A stretch of 64,000 bases of DNA from Arthrobacter sp. H35-D1. Lineage in GTDB: Bacteria > Actinomycetota > Actinomycetes > Actinomycetales > Micrococcaceae. A model generated the notes under the pieces. That model did not search any database and was not told where the DNA came from. It worked only from the letters and a program-made list of their open reading frames with translations. A program made the translations under genes and the position numbers. How positions within the stretch are numbered: the stretch's first letter is position 1; every line of letters begins with the position of its first letter. The DNA lies in contig NZ_JASISP010000001.1 in NCBI RefSeq assembly GCF_030063185.1, positions 681,862 through 745,861 of the forward strand, written 5' to 3'. Shown piece after piece: positions 1 through 8,770 of the stretch.

Positions 1-579
1 GCGGGCCTTCTTGGCCAATGCAGCCGAATGTTCGGCATGGGCGTTCACGCGCTCCTCGGCGAGGGTGGCCTGGCCCAAGGCAATGACGCGGCAAAAAGCC
101 GCCGATCGTTCAAGGGCTACATCGAATTCGCCGTCGAAGGCCCCGGAAAGTATTGCATTGGACATGGCGGTAATTTCCTCGGCTCCCGGTGGCTCTGCAA
201 CTCCAGCCACGGCATTGGCAACCTGGGCTTTCTCCTGGCCTGCCCGGAAGAAGACGCTGATGCCCTCGGGGTCCTGCAACGTGGCTGCCCGCAGTGCGTA
301 GAGGCGCCACAAGGCGCCGGGAAGCGAGCGGGCCGGGCTGGCCGCCCACATTTCGGCAATAGCCTCAAGGCCCTGCTTGTCGGCAAGTTTGACCAGCCGC
401 TTGGTGATTTCGGGGTCGTTGCTGGCCCGTCCGCTGTGGACAAGGGCACGGGCGGCCAGGTGTGCTGCCTCAGACACGCGCGCGGGATCGGTGCCCCCGG
501 CATACGACTCGAAGTCGGCCGGAGCAAAGGGCACCGGCTTGTGCGGTCGGGGAGCGCTGCTGGCTGGTTGATCGTTCAT
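1..579 (-). CDS. Conserved hypothetical protein, C-terminus cut by window edge
   Basis: The minus-strand frame is open from an ATG at 579 to the left edge (193 codons, no stop), so the 3' end of the gene lies outside the window. The visible protein begins MNDQPASSAPRPHKPVPFAP and is then soluble, Ala/Glu-rich and probably helical, with no signal peptide or membrane segment. A GGGAG/TAGGG purine stretch lies upstream of the start. I do not recognise a domain. It is transcribed away from tRNA-Lys. The even codon use and uninterrupted frame make it a convincing gene, but its function is unknown. Confidence 0.75.
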   Translation of the reverse strand, partial: MNDQPASSAPRPHKPVPFAPADFESYAGGTDPARVSEAAHLAARALVHSGRASNDPEITKRLVKLADKQGLEAIAEMWAASPARSLPGALWRLYALRAATLQDPEGISVFFRAGQEKAQVANAVAGVAEPPGAEEITAMSNAILSGAFDGEFDVALERSAAFCRVIALGQATLAEERVNAHAEHSAALAKKAR

Positions 580-660
580 GACATGACCCTACTCCCGCTG
601 TGGTGCAGGGTCGAGGGAACGGATGGACAGGCGGGTCCCTCGGGTTGTGCGGGGTCGCAA

Positions 661-696
661 TTGCATTCTGGTGCATGGCGTGCGGTAGTCTAATAT
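661..696 (+). promoter_or_regulatory. Possible tRNA-Lys promoter
   Basis: TTGCAT at 661-666 could serve as a -35 element, with TAGTCT (686-691) or TAATAT (691-696) as the -10. The spacing (19 or 24 nt) is not ideal, so this is a weak assignment based mainly on position upstream of the tRNA at 747. Confidence 0.3.
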
Positions 697-746
697 GCGT
701 CAACTTTTGCACAGCGGATTCGCTGCTGCAGGGCTGGCGCTAGCTC

Positions 747-819
747 GGGCCTTTAGCTCAGTTGGTAGAGCATCGGACTTTTAATCCGTGGGTCGCGGGT
801 TCGAGCCCCGCAGGGCCCA
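747..819 (+). tRNA. tRNA-Lys (TTT anticodon)
   Basis: A full cloverleaf is visible over 73 nt. The acceptor stem is GGCCTT-type (747-753 pairing with 812-818), the D-arm is AGCTCAGTTGGTAGAGC, the anticodon loop is CTTTTAA with anticodon TTT, and the T-arm has the standard TTCGAGC loop. The discriminator base is A819, followed by CC, so a complete CCA end is not encoded. A strong hairpin follows at once. Confidence 0.97.
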
Positions 820-826
820 CCGAGCG

Positions 827-866
827 AAAAAGATCCCCTGCACCGTTTGCGGTGCAGGGGATCTTT
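827..866. terminator. Bidirectional intrinsic terminator
   Basis: A perfect 14-bp stem (831-844 with 851-864) has a 6-nt loop. It is preceded by four A residues and followed by T residues, so it can stop transcription from tRNA-Lys on the plus strand and from the isochorismatase-like gene on the minus strand. Confidence 0.85.
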
Positions 867-873
867 TGCATCT

Positions 874-1521
874 TCAGGAGACCCCCTCGTACCCCCGGGA
901 AGTATCATCGATGTCTCCGGCGGACTCCAAGGCACCGATGAAGTCCGCCGACGTGGTGGGGGTGGAGAACATGGGGTAGTTGAACTTCACGGCGGATTCG
1001 CCCTCTTCAACGCTGGTTGCCGCCACCGCATCGGTCAGCGTCACCACGTTGTAGCCGCGCTCGTAGGCGGTGCGCATGGTGGATTCTACGCAGCAGTTGG
1101 TCAGGAAGCCGGCCAGCGCAACCGTCTTGATGCCCTTTGAGCGCAGGATAAAATCCAAGTTTGTGCTGCCAAAGGCGTCTAGGCCGCGCTTGCCTTCAAT
1201 GACGATGTCGGACTCGGAAGGGGCAAAGCGGTCCATGATTTCAGCGCCCCAAGCACCTTTCACGAAGGCTGTCGCGTCCACCACTCCCTTGAGGATGCCA
1301 TAGGGGTGCTGGGTGATTTCGTTGTACCCCGGGGCGAAACTGATGGGGGAGTGGATCACGGTGGCGCCGGCTTCGCGGGCCGCGGCCAGGACCTTTTCAG
1401 CGTTGTCCAAGGTGCCGTTGGCCGCCATGGAATCCTTGACGGCGTCGTGCAGCACGCCGCCTTCAGAGGCGAAGTCGTTTTGGAATTCAATGAAAACCAC
1501 AGCTGTTGAGTCGGTGTCCAT
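874..1521 (-). CDS. Isochorismatase-like cysteine hydrolase
   Basis: The 215-residue protein has the isochorismatase-like hydrolase pattern: an early acidic residue in FIEFQNDF (about residue 14), a lysine in IEGKRG, and the nucleophile segment GFLTNCCVEST with paired cysteines. These correspond to the Asp-Lys-Cys triad of this superfamily, which hydrolyses amides such as nicotinamide, N-carbamoyl compounds or isochorismate. The start is ATG 1521, chosen for AAGGAG placed 7 nt upstream; the frame extends further but lacks support. It is divergent from pdxK. The substrate cannot be assigned from sequence. Confidence 0.88.
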   Translation of the reverse strand: MDTDSTAVVFIEFQNDFASEGGVLHDAVKDSMAANGTLDNAEKVLAAAREAGATVIHSPISFAPGYNEITQHPYGILKGVVDATAFVKGAWGAEIMDRFAPSESDIVIEGKRGLDAFGSTNLDFILRSKGIKTVALAGFLTNCCVESTMRTAYERGYNVVTLTDAVAATSVEEGESAVKFNYPMFSTPTTSADFIGALESAGDIDDTSRGYEGVS

Positions 1522-1633
1522 GGCATTCTCCTTGGTTTGAGTGGATTCGTTGAGGTGGAATTTCTCACACACGAGTGAATCTACCGCTGGCCGTTCAACA
1601 TTGGTAGGGCGCCAAAGTGGCAAGATAGTGTCC

Positions 1634-2467
1634 ATGACAACAAATGCCCCCGCGCTCGCCCTGACCATCGCCGGATCCGAAGCGACAGGCGGTGCCGGCG
1701 CCCAGGCCGATCTCAAGACGTTCCAGGAGCTGGGCGTCTTCGGGATCGTGAACCTGACGTGCATTGTCTCCTTCGACCCCAAGGATAACTGGAACCACCG
1801 CTTCGTGCCGGTGGACCAGCAGGTCATTGCCGACCAATTGGAAGCCACGACGGCGGCCTACGGTGCCGCTTCAGGGGCACCTACGCAGCTGGAGACGGTG
1901 AAAATCGGGATGTTGGGAAGCCCCTCCACCATCAAGACGGTGGAAACTGCACTCAAAGCGGCAGCCTTCAAGAACGTCGTGCTGGATCCGGTCTTGATCT
2001 GCAAGGGCCAGGAGCCCGGACATGCCCTGGACACCGACCAGGCGCTGAAAGCCCACATCCTGCCGCTGGCCACCTTCGTCACACCCAACCACTTTGAAGC
2101 CGAGTCGCTCTCCGGACTGAAAATCAACAACGTCGAGGACCTGAAGGCAGCGGCTCGCAAGATCCACGAAATCAGCGGTGCCGCTGTGCTGGCCAAGGGC
2201 GGGGTGCGCCTGGCCGGCCTGGACGCCGTCGATGTTTTCTTTGACGGGGAAACCTTGGAGGTCCTCTCTGCACCCAAGGTGGGCGAAGTGGCCGTCTCCG
2301 GGGCAGGATGCTCGCTGGCTGCCGCCGTGACCGCCGAACTGGCCAAGGGCGCCACAGCCTTGGAGGCTGCCCGCACGGCCAAGGCCTTCGTCACCGAGGG
2401 CATCAAGAACCGCGTGGCATCCGGCGCCCCGTTCACCGCACTGTGGCAGGGTGGAGCCGGCGCCTGA
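1634..2467 (+). CDS. pdxK: Pyridoxine/pyridoxal kinase, ThiD-like family
   Basis: This 277-residue ribokinase-fold protein probably phosphorylates pyridoxine, pyridoxal or pyridoxamine for PLP salvage. It starts with LTIAGSEATGGAGAQADLKT, has LDPVLICKG mid-protein and SGAGCSLAAAVTAELAKGA near residue 221, the anion-hole and catalytic region. The segments DLKTFQELGVFG and DPKDNWNH resemble the ThiD-like PdxK of Bacillus subtilis more than true HMP-phosphate kinases. No thi genes or TPP riboswitch lie nearby. ATG 1634 is chosen over GTG 1628. ThiD activity remains possible. Confidence 0.85.
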   Translation: MTTNAPALALTIAGSEATGGAGAQADLKTFQELGVFGIVNLTCIVSFDPKDNWNHRFVPVDQQVIADQLEATTAAYGAASGAPTQLETVKIGMLGSPSTIKTVETALKAAAFKNVVLDPVLICKGQEPGHALDTDQALKAHILPLATFVTPNHFEAESLSGLKINNVEDLKAAARKIHEISGAAVLAKGGVRLAGLDAVDVFFDGETLEVLSAPKVGEVAVSGAGCSLAAAVTAELAKGATALEAARTAKAFVTEGIKNRVASGAPFTALWQGGAGA

Positions 2468-2521
2468 CCGCGGTTCAAGAACACTGTTGCCAGCACCTGC
2501 ACAGTGTGCCAAGCTCGCTTT

Positions 2522-2857
2522 ATGAGAGTGAACGCAGGCCAGGAAACAGAGCCCTTCGACGCCAATGTGCGGACGGTACGCAACGATGCCCGGCACCGGT
2601 ACGAACTTTTTGCGTCCGATGAGCTGGCCGTGGTCATTGCGTTCAAGGACCGCCCTGGCCACACGGAGCTCCTCCACACCGAAGCCCAACCCGGGTTTGA
2701 GGGGCGCGGACTGGCAAAGGTGCTGGCCAGATATGCGCTCGACGATGTGGTGGCAGCGGGCAAACGCATTATTCCGCACTGCAGCTATGTCCTGCGGTTC
2801 ATTGAAAAACACCAGGACCTGTACACGCAGTACACCGACTTCCCGCAGGAGGTTTAG
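2522..2857 (+). CDS. Small GNAT-like N-acetyltransferase (YjdJ type)
   Basis: The 111-residue protein fits the short GCN5-related family typified by YjdJ. It has a short beta-rich N-terminus, the acetyl-CoA loop region GFEGRGLAKVLARYALDD and the following IIPHCSYVLRFIEKH, which is the conserved C/S-Y-V segment of this family. Such proteins bind acetyl-CoA; their acceptors are mostly unknown. Its stop codon directly abuts the start of the SDR gene, so the two are very likely co-transcribed. ATG 2522 is preferred over the upstream ATG 2504. Confidence 0.85.
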   Translation: MRVNAGQETEPFDANVRTVRNDARHRYELFASDELAVVIAFKDRPGHTELLHTEAQPGFEGRGLAKVLARYALDDVVAAGKRIIPHCSYVLRFIEKHQDLYTQYTDFPQEV

Positions 2858-3619
2858 ATGAAACGTCCGGTTGCCTTGATTACGGGGGCCACCTCAGGGC
2901 TGGGCGCCGAATTCGCCCAGCAGCTGGGTCGGTCCCGGCACGACCTGGTGCTGGTGGCCCGGGACGTCGAACGTCTTGAAGCCAAGGCCGTGCGGCTGCG
3001 CAGCGACTTTGGCGTGGCGGTGGAGGTGCTGCCCGCGGACCTCACCACGGACCACGGCGTTGCTGCTGTCAGCGCGCGCCTGACGGATCCTGTCCAGCCT
3101 GTCTCGGTGCTGGTGAACAATGCCGGCTTCAGCTTGGTCAAGGCTTTTGAAAAGAACACGGTGGAGGACGAGGTGGCGCATCTGCGTATCCTGGCCCGCA
3201 CACCCATGGAGCTCATGCATGCAGTGCTGCCCGGAATGCTTGTCCGCGGCCACGGCCGGATCATCAACGTTTCAAGCGTGTCGGCGTTCATTCCTCGAGG
3301 CAGCTATGGGGCAGCCAAGGCGTGGGTGACAAGCTTCAGCCGCTCCGCCAATCTGCGGTACGGTCCCCAGGGCGTGAAGGTGACGGCCGTGTGTCCTGGA
3401 TTCGTACACACCGAATTCCACCAGCGCATGGGCGCGGACACGGGCGGGGTCAAGCCGTGGATGTGGCTCAATGCCGAGCCGGTGGTGCGCGAAGGACTGA
3501 CGGACAATGCCGCAGGCAAGGCCGTCTCCATCCCGTCCAAGCGTTACACCGTCCTCATGGCGCTGAGCCGCCTGGTGCCGGACAAGGTGGCGGCAGCAGT
3601 GGGGAACCGCGGCCGCTAG
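2858..3619 (+). CDS. Short-chain dehydrogenase/reductase
   Basis: This 253-residue classical-type SDR has the cofactor motif TGATSGLG near residue 10, the NNAG motif (LVNNAGFS, about residue 87), a catalytic serine in INVSSVSAF and the YGAAK motif (Tyr and Lys) near residue 150. It should be an NAD(P)-dependent oxidoreductase in the cytoplasm. The gene begins at the base after the acetyltransferase stop, with AGGAGG inside the end of that gene, indicating translational coupling. The substrate is not deducible. Confidence 0.93.
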   Translation: MKRPVALITGATSGLGAEFAQQLGRSRHDLVLVARDVERLEAKAVRLRSDFGVAVEVLPADLTTDHGVAAVSARLTDPVQPVSVLVNNAGFSLVKAFEKNTVEDEVAHLRILARTPMELMHAVLPGMLVRGHGRIINVSSVSAFIPRGSYGAAKAWVTSFSRSANLRYGPQGVKVTAVCPGFVHTEFHQRMGADTGGVKPWMWLNAEPVVREGLTDNAAGKAVSIPSKRYTVLMALSRLVPDKVAAAVGNRGR

Positions 3620-3697
3620 CCAGCTGGCAACCCTCATCGGCAACTCTGGTCGGCAAAACCTGGTGGAAGCGTGTCCAGCCCGGCGCACGGGAACCAA

Positions 3698-3973
3698 TCA
3701 GGCGTCGTGGTTGGTTTCCAGGATGCGCACCAGTGATTCCAGGGCTTCGGCAGCTGTGTCGTCCTCCGTACGGAGGACAACAAGCTCGCCGTGCTCCACT
3801 CCCAGGCCCATCAAGGCCAGCATGCTGTCGGCGTCCACGGCCTCATCCACCGGGTCCGACGCGCGGGCAATGGTCACCTCAATGCCCAGCTCCCCGGCCG
3901 CTTCGGCAAAGATCGAGGCGGGGCGGGCGTGCAGACCAACAGTGCTGGCAATGGTGGCTGATCGTTCAATCAT
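3698..3973 (-). CDS. ptsH: Phosphocarrier protein HPr
   Basis: HPr passes phosphate from enzyme I to sugar-specific EIIA domains. The 91-residue protein has the active-site histidine at position 15 in GLHARPAS, and a serine at position 50 (DADSMLALMGLG) at the place of regulatory Ser46, offset by a short insertion. Many actinobacteria lack HPr kinase, so that serine may not be used. The start is ATG 3973 with GGAG about 8 nt upstream; a TTG at 3985 is in frame but unlikely. It is the last gene of the fru operon, 45 bp after ptsI. Confidence 0.96.
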   Translation of the reverse strand: MIERSATIASTVGLHARPASIFAEAAGELGIEVTIARASDPVDEAVDADSMLALMGLGVEHGELVVLRTEDDTAAEALESLVRILETNHDA

Positions 3974-4018
3974 GGTGTTCTCCAACTCGTTGTGTGTGGT
4001 GCTGTGCAGGTGATGAAG

Positions 4019-5752
4019 TTATAGTCCCAGCTCGGCAAGTGCAGGCAGTCCGGCGCGGACAAGCTCGAGAGCTTCGGCTGCCGATGCTGCGGCCACGGCT
4101 TCCATTGCCAGCGCACGGGCTTGGGGAAGTGTGACCGTGCGCAGGACTGCGCTGACGGCCGGCAGTGCGCGCGGGGTCATCGACAGTGATGTGACGCCCA
4201 ACCCTGCCAGCACGACGGCGAGGACGGGATCCGCCGCCGACTCCCCGCACACTCCCACCGGCTTGGGCGCAGAGTCCCTGGGCGCAGAGTCCTCGAGGGC
4301 GTGTGCGGCCGAGTACCTGGCTTGGGAAGCCGCACCTTCAACAGTGGCCCGGATGAGGGCCAGCACGGCCGGCTGCCACGGATCATTGAGGGCGGCCAAG
4401 GTCCCCAGTTGCCTGTCGGCGGCCATGGCGTACTGTGTGAGGTCGTTGGTGCCCAGGCTGGCAAATTCCACGTGGTCGAACAAGTGCCGGGCGGTCAGCG
4501 CAGCGGATGGAACTTCCACCATGACGCCGGGGATTTTTAGCCCCTCGGCGGTGCACAGGGCGGCAAAGTGGGCTGCCTCGGCAGCGGTTGAGATCATGGG
4601 GGCCATGACCCACACCACGGCCTGCGACTGCTTGGCGGCGTCGGCTATGGCGGCAAGCTGCCGGGCCAGGACACCCGGGGTGGTGGTGTCGGTGCGGTAG
4701 CCGCGCACGCCCAGGGCAGGATTCGCTTCGCTGGTGTCCGTCAAGAAGGGCAGCGGCTTGTCGGCGCCGGCGTCGAGCGTCCTGACCACCACCTTCTGGC
4801 CGGGGAATGCATCGAAAACGCCCCTATAGGCGGCCACCTGGACGGCATGGGATGGCTCGGTGTCATTGCCCAGGAAGCAGAATTCTGTCCGCAGCAGACC
4901 CACACCCTGCGCGTTCGCAGCGGCGGCCTCCCGGGCATCGCTGTCACCACCAACATTGGCGAGCAAGGGCAGCAGCGTGCCATCCGCTAGGCGGCCCTCA
5001 CCGTCAAAGACGCTCAGCAGCGAAGCCTGCTCCTGCCAGAGGGCCACAGCTGCATGCTCGGCATCGCCGGGATCGGTGCTGACTTGGCCGGTGGAGCCGT
5101 CGACGAAGACAAGACCGCTGTCGGCCAGCCCGCCGACGCCCGTGGCGGCCACCACGGCCGGCAAGCCCAAAGCCCTGGCAATGATAGCCGTATGCGACTG
5201 CGGCCCGCCGCTTGCTGTGACCAGCGCAACCACCTTGTTGGGATCAAGGGTGGCCGTGTCGGCAGGTGCAAGATCCTCGGCCACCAAGATGAAAGGTGCG
5301 TCGGAGTCGGGGATTTCAGGAGCAGGAACACCGCGCAGCTGCGCCACGATGCGGGACTTGACGTCTTGGACGTCGTGGGACCGTTCTGCCATGTAGCCGC
5401 CCAAGCCCTTGAGCATGGCTGCCACGGATTCCCCGGCCTCCCAGATGGCCCGTTCAGCCGATGAGCCTGAATTGATGAGCTTCACGGCGGCTTTGATCAG
5501 CATGGGATCGGTGGCCATCAGTGCGGTGGCCTCGAGAACGTCCTTGCCCGTGCCCTCCGCCCCGCCGGCGCGTGCTAGCAGTTGGGCTTTGACAGCCGCA
5601 CCGGCTTCCTTAAGCGCGGCAGCAGCCGTTTCCGGTGTCGTCGAGCTGGCCAACTTTTCACCCACGGGTGGTTCGGCCAGGGCGGCGGGCATGTGCCGGA
5701 CCGGGCCAATGACGCGGCCACGGGAAACGCCAACTCCAACAAAGTTTTGCAT
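4019..5752 (-). CDS. ptsI: Phosphoenolpyruvate-protein phosphotransferase (enzyme I)
   Basis: Enzyme I takes phosphate from PEP and gives it to HPr. The 577-residue length matches the family. The phosphohistidine lies in SGGPQSHTAIIARALG (about residue 187), the PEP-binding barrel contains GLLRTEFCFL and SLGTNDLTQY, and the catalytic cysteine sits in GVCGESAADP. ATG 5752 is preferred over 5773 because AAAGGAA lies 8 nt before it and the protein then starts MQNFVGVGVSRG like other enzymes I. It lies 23 bp downstream of fruA in the same operon, so general PTS proteins appear to be co-regulated with fructose uptake here. Confidence 0.97.
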   Translation of the reverse strand: MQNFVGVGVSRGRVIGPVRHMPAALAEPPVGEKLASSTTPETAAAALKEAGAAVKAQLLARAGGAEGTGKDVLEATALMATDPMLIKAAVKLINSGSSAERAIWEAGESVAAMLKGLGGYMAERSHDVQDVKSRIVAQLRGVPAPEIPDSDAPFILVAEDLAPADTATLDPNKVVALVTASGGPQSHTAIIARALGLPAVVAATGVGGLADSGLVFVDGSTGQVSTDPGDAEHAAVALWQEQASLLSVFDGEGRLADGTLLPLLANVGGDSDAREAAAANAQGVGLLRTEFCFLGNDTEPSHAVQVAAYRGVFDAFPGQKVVVRTLDAGADKPLPFLTDTSEANPALGVRGYRTDTTTPGVLARQLAAIADAAKQSQAVVWVMAPMISTAAEAAHFAALCTAEGLKIPGVMVEVPSAALTARHLFDHVEFASLGTNDLTQYAMAADRQLGTLAALNDPWQPAVLALIRATVEGAASQARYSAAHALEDSAPRDSAPKPVGVCGESAADPVLAVVLAGLGVTSLSMTPRALPAVSAVLRTVTLPQARALAMEAVAAASAAEALELVRAGLPALAELGL

Positions 5753-5775
5753 TACTGTTCCTTTGAAAGTCACTT

Positions 5776-7806
5776 CTAGCTGTTCTGTGCAACGAGCTGC
5801 TGTGGGGCAAGAGTATCAATGGGTTTGCGGACGACCCAGCGTTTGAGGGCTACTACTGCGAACGCGGCAATAACTGTCCCCACCACAATGGATAGGGCAA
5901 ACATGGCTAGGTTGCCGATCGCGAAGAACACGAAAAAACCACCATGGGGTGCCTGCGAGGTGACATGGAAGGCCATGGTCATGGCCCCTGTCGCGGCACC
6001 GCCGAGCATGGCTGCGGGAATAACGCGTAGTGGGTCTGCCGCGGCGAAGGGGATGGCACCTTCGGAAATAAACGATGCACCCAGCAGCCATGCGGCCTTG
6101 CCGTTTTCACGCTCTGCCAAGGAAAAACGCTTCTTGTCAATCACCGTGGCCAGCGCCATCGCAAGCGGTGGAACCATGCCGGCCGCCATGACGGTTGCCA
6201 TGATCTCCCATGGTGCCTGGTTGGCGATGCTGCCGGCACCCAGGCCGGCAACGGCGAAGGCGTAAGCCACTTTATTCACGGGACCGCCCAGGTCGAAGCA
6301 CATCATCAGGCCCAGAATGATGCCCAGGACCACGGCGGATGCCCCGCTCATGCCTGTCAACCAGCTGTTCAGTCCTACAGTGAGTGCCGCGATGGGTGCG
6401 CCGAGGAACAACAGCATGGCCCCTGAAGCAATGATGGAGCCCAGCAGCGGGATGATGACCACTGGCATCAGACCCCGCAGCCAGCGTGGGACCTTCCAGC
6501 TGCCGATCCAGTAGGCGGCCAAGCCGGCCAGGATTCCACCCACGAGTCCGCCAAGGAAGCCCGCTCCCATGAAGACGGCGATGGCACCAGCTGTGAAGCC
6601 GGGTGCTATGCCGGGGCGGTCAGCAATGCCGAAGGCAATGTATCCGGCCAATGCCGGGACCAAAAAGGCCATGGACAGGGAGCCGATTTTGAACGCGACG
6701 GCACCCAAATATGCTCCGAGCGGGCCCATCGCCTGCGCGGGAATGTCCACGGGCAGGTTTGCCAGGCTGTTGGAAGTCAGGATCTTGTCCGCGAAATCGG
6801 TAATCTGGAAACCGCCTAGCAAGAATCCCAGCGCAATCAGCAGACCGCCACCGGCCACAAAGGGGATCATGTAGCTGACGCCGGTCAGCAGTACCTTCTT
6901 GATCTTGCTGCCCAGACTTTCGCCCGATGCCGCGGCCCTCTGGTCAGCGGCTTCCTCGGCACCGAAGTGCGGTACCCGGTGGGCGTTGGGGTTCTCGGCT
7001 GCCGCCAGTGCTTCCTGGATCATCTTGGCCGGCTCGTCAATACCGCGCTTGACGGGCGAGCTCACCAGCGGCTTGCCAGCGAAACGTTCCTTGCCGCGCA
7101 CATCCACATCGACGGCAAAGACTACGGCATCAGCGGCCGCAATCACCGCAGGGTCCAGCGGTGTCACGGCACCGGAGCCCTGCGTCTCAACCTGAAGGTC
7201 CACGCCGACTTCCTGCGCTGCCAGCACCAGCGAGTCGGCGGCCATGTACGTGTGGGCGATGCCAGTGGGGCAAGCCGTCACGGCAACCAGCCGCTGCTGG
7301 CGGGAGGGGGCGGCCTGCGTCGACGAGGTCGCCGTCGCTGCGGCCGGCTTGGGCTTGTCTGTGAGGGCATCCTCGACCAAGGCGACTATTTCAACCGGGG
7401 TCTTCGCTGCGCGGAGGGCCGCCGTGAAGTCCTTCTTGATGAGCGAGCGAGCCAGTTTGGAGAGCAGCTTGAGGTGGGCGTTGTCAGCGCCTGCCGGAGC
7501 TGCGATGAAGAAGACGATGTCTGCGGGGCCGTCCTTGGCTCCAAAGTCGACTGCCGGTGCGAGGCGGGCCATGGCCAGGGTGGGTTCGAGAACGGCCTCG
7601 GAGCGGCAATGTGGGATGGCGATGCCGCCGGGGACGCCCGTAGCCGTTTTTTGTTCACGGGCCAGAGCGTCGGCAAACAGGCCTGCGACTTCGGAGGCGC
7701 GGCCGGTCTTAGCCACGAGTTCGGCAAGGTGGCGGATGACGGAGGTGGTGTCCGCGCCGAGGTCGGCATCAAGGAGCACCAGGCCGGTATTAATGAGAGT
7801 GGTCAT
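5776..7806 (-). CDS. fruA: PTS fructose transporter subunit IIABC
   Basis: This 676-residue permease imports fructose and phosphorylates it to fructose 1-phosphate. Domains in order are: EIIA (residues 1-150, phosphohistidine 66 in GIAIPHCRSE), an Ala/Pro/Thr linker, EIIB (about 172-270, cysteine 179 in VTACPTGIAHTYMAA) and EIIC (about 305-665, around ten membrane segments). It starts 1 nt after the fruK stop, so translation is coupled. The fusion order A-B-C is the usual one for fructose permeases of Gram-positive bacteria. Confidence 0.96.
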   Translation of the reverse strand: MTTLINTGLVLLDADLGADTTSVIRHLAELVAKTGRASEVAGLFADALAREQKTATGVPGGIAIPHCRSEAVLEPTLAMARLAPAVDFGAKDGPADIVFFIAAPAGADNAHLKLLSKLARSLIKKDFTAALRAAKTPVEIVALVEDALTDKPKPAAATATSSTQAAPSRQQRLVAVTACPTGIAHTYMAADSLVLAAQEVGVDLQVETQGSGAVTPLDPAVIAAADAVVFAVDVDVRGKERFAGKPLVSSPVKRGIDEPAKMIQEALAAAENPNAHRVPHFGAEEAADQRAAASGESLGSKIKKVLLTGVSYMIPFVAGGGLLIALGFLLGGFQITDFADKILTSNSLANLPVDIPAQAMGPLGAYLGAVAFKIGSLSMAFLVPALAGYIAFGIADRPGIAPGFTAGAIAVFMGAGFLGGLVGGILAGLAAYWIGSWKVPRWLRGLMPVVIIPLLGSIIASGAMLLFLGAPIAALTVGLNSWLTGMSGASAVVLGIILGLMMCFDLGGPVNKVAYAFAVAGLGAGSIANQAPWEIMATVMAAGMVPPLAMALATVIDKKRFSLAERENGKAAWLLGASFISEGAIPFAAADPLRVIPAAMLGGAATGAMTMAFHVTSQAPHGGFFVFFAIGNLAMFALSIVVGTVIAAFAVVALKRWVVRKPIDTLAPQQLVAQNS

Positions 7807-7807
7807 G

Positions 7808-8770
7808 TCAGATCTCTTCGATTGAGGCCAATGCCGTCACAACAACGGCGGCGGGGTTGGTTTGTGCAAGGGAGGGAACAAGGGTTCCCGGCAGAGAAGC
7901 GGCGGCCGCCCCATGGGCCACTGCTTGCTGCAGGCACGCTTCGGGGGAATCTCCGCGAAGCGTGCCCAGCAGATACCCGGAGAGCGCGGAATCGCCCGCT
8001 CCGACGGTGCTTTTTGCTTCAATGGCAGGGCCGGAACCGTGCCAGCTGCCATGTTGGGATACCAGGACTGCGCCCTTGGATCCCAGCGTGGCAAGGACCG
8101 CGCCAACACCCTGGTGCACCAACAACCCGGCTGCGCTCGCAGCCAGCGTCGGGTCGGCTTCGAGGGCGGGCCCGTCTGCACAGCCCGTCAGCTCGGCCAA
8201 TTCCTCGCCGTTGGGCTTGAGTAGGTCGGGGGCGTGCCGCAGGCTTTCGCGCAGCGGTGCACCGGAGGAGTCAACTGCAATTCTTGGGGCGCGCTTCCCG
8301 TGGGCGGCACGCACGGCGTCGATGACTCGGGCGTAAAAATCATTCGGCGCCCCCGGCGGAAGCGAGCCGGCGAGCACGAGCCAGGAGGCGCCGTCGGACT
8401 GATCCACGGTCATTTTCAGCAGCGCCGCAACCTGGGCCGTGGAGAGCGCAGGGCCCGGTTCGTTGACTTTTGTGGTGGTTCCATCGGGCTCGGTGATGGC
8501 CACATTGCTGCGCAAAGGTGCGCCGATGGCGAGTGCCGTGTGGGGGATGCCTTCGAGCTCAAGGGCGCGGACAACGGCGTCGCCCGGGTCCCCGGGAAGC
8601 AGTGCCAGTGCGGGTGCTTGTGAAGCTGACAGTGCGCGGACAATGTTCACGCCCTTGCCGCCGGGGTGCAGGGAGGCGGCGGTTGCGCGCTGGACTTCGC
8701 CGCGTTCCAGCGGGGCCGATAACTCAATGGTGTGATCCAGGCTGGGGTTGGGTGTCAGGGTGATGATCAT
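7808..8770 (-). CDS. fruK: 1-phosphofructokinase
   Basis: This 320-residue PfkB-family kinase converts fructose 1-phosphate to fructose 1,6-bisphosphate. It has the N-terminal substrate motif TPNPSLDHTIEL, the GGKGVNIVRAL signature and the C-terminal catalytic STVGAGDSALSGYL with its aspartate. It overlaps the fruR stop by four bases (ATGA) and is followed within 1 nt by fruA, so it is the centre of a coupled fruR-fruK-fruA unit. Family and context agree. Confidence 0.96.
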   Translation of the reverse strand: MIITLTPNPSLDHTIELSAPLERGEVQRATAASLHPGGKGVNIVRALSASQAPALALLPGDPGDAVVRALELEGIPHTALAIGAPLRSNVAITEPDGTTTKVNEPGPALSTAQVAALLKMTVDQSDGASWLVLAGSLPPGAPNDFYARVIDAVRAAHGKRAPRIAVDSSGAPLRESLRHAPDLLKPNGEELAELTGCADGPALEADPTLAASAAGLLVHQGVGAVLATLGSKGAVLVSQHGSWHGSGPAIEAKSTVGAGDSALSGYLLGTLRGDSPEACLQQAVAHGAAAASLPGTLVPSLAQTNPAAVVVTALASIEEI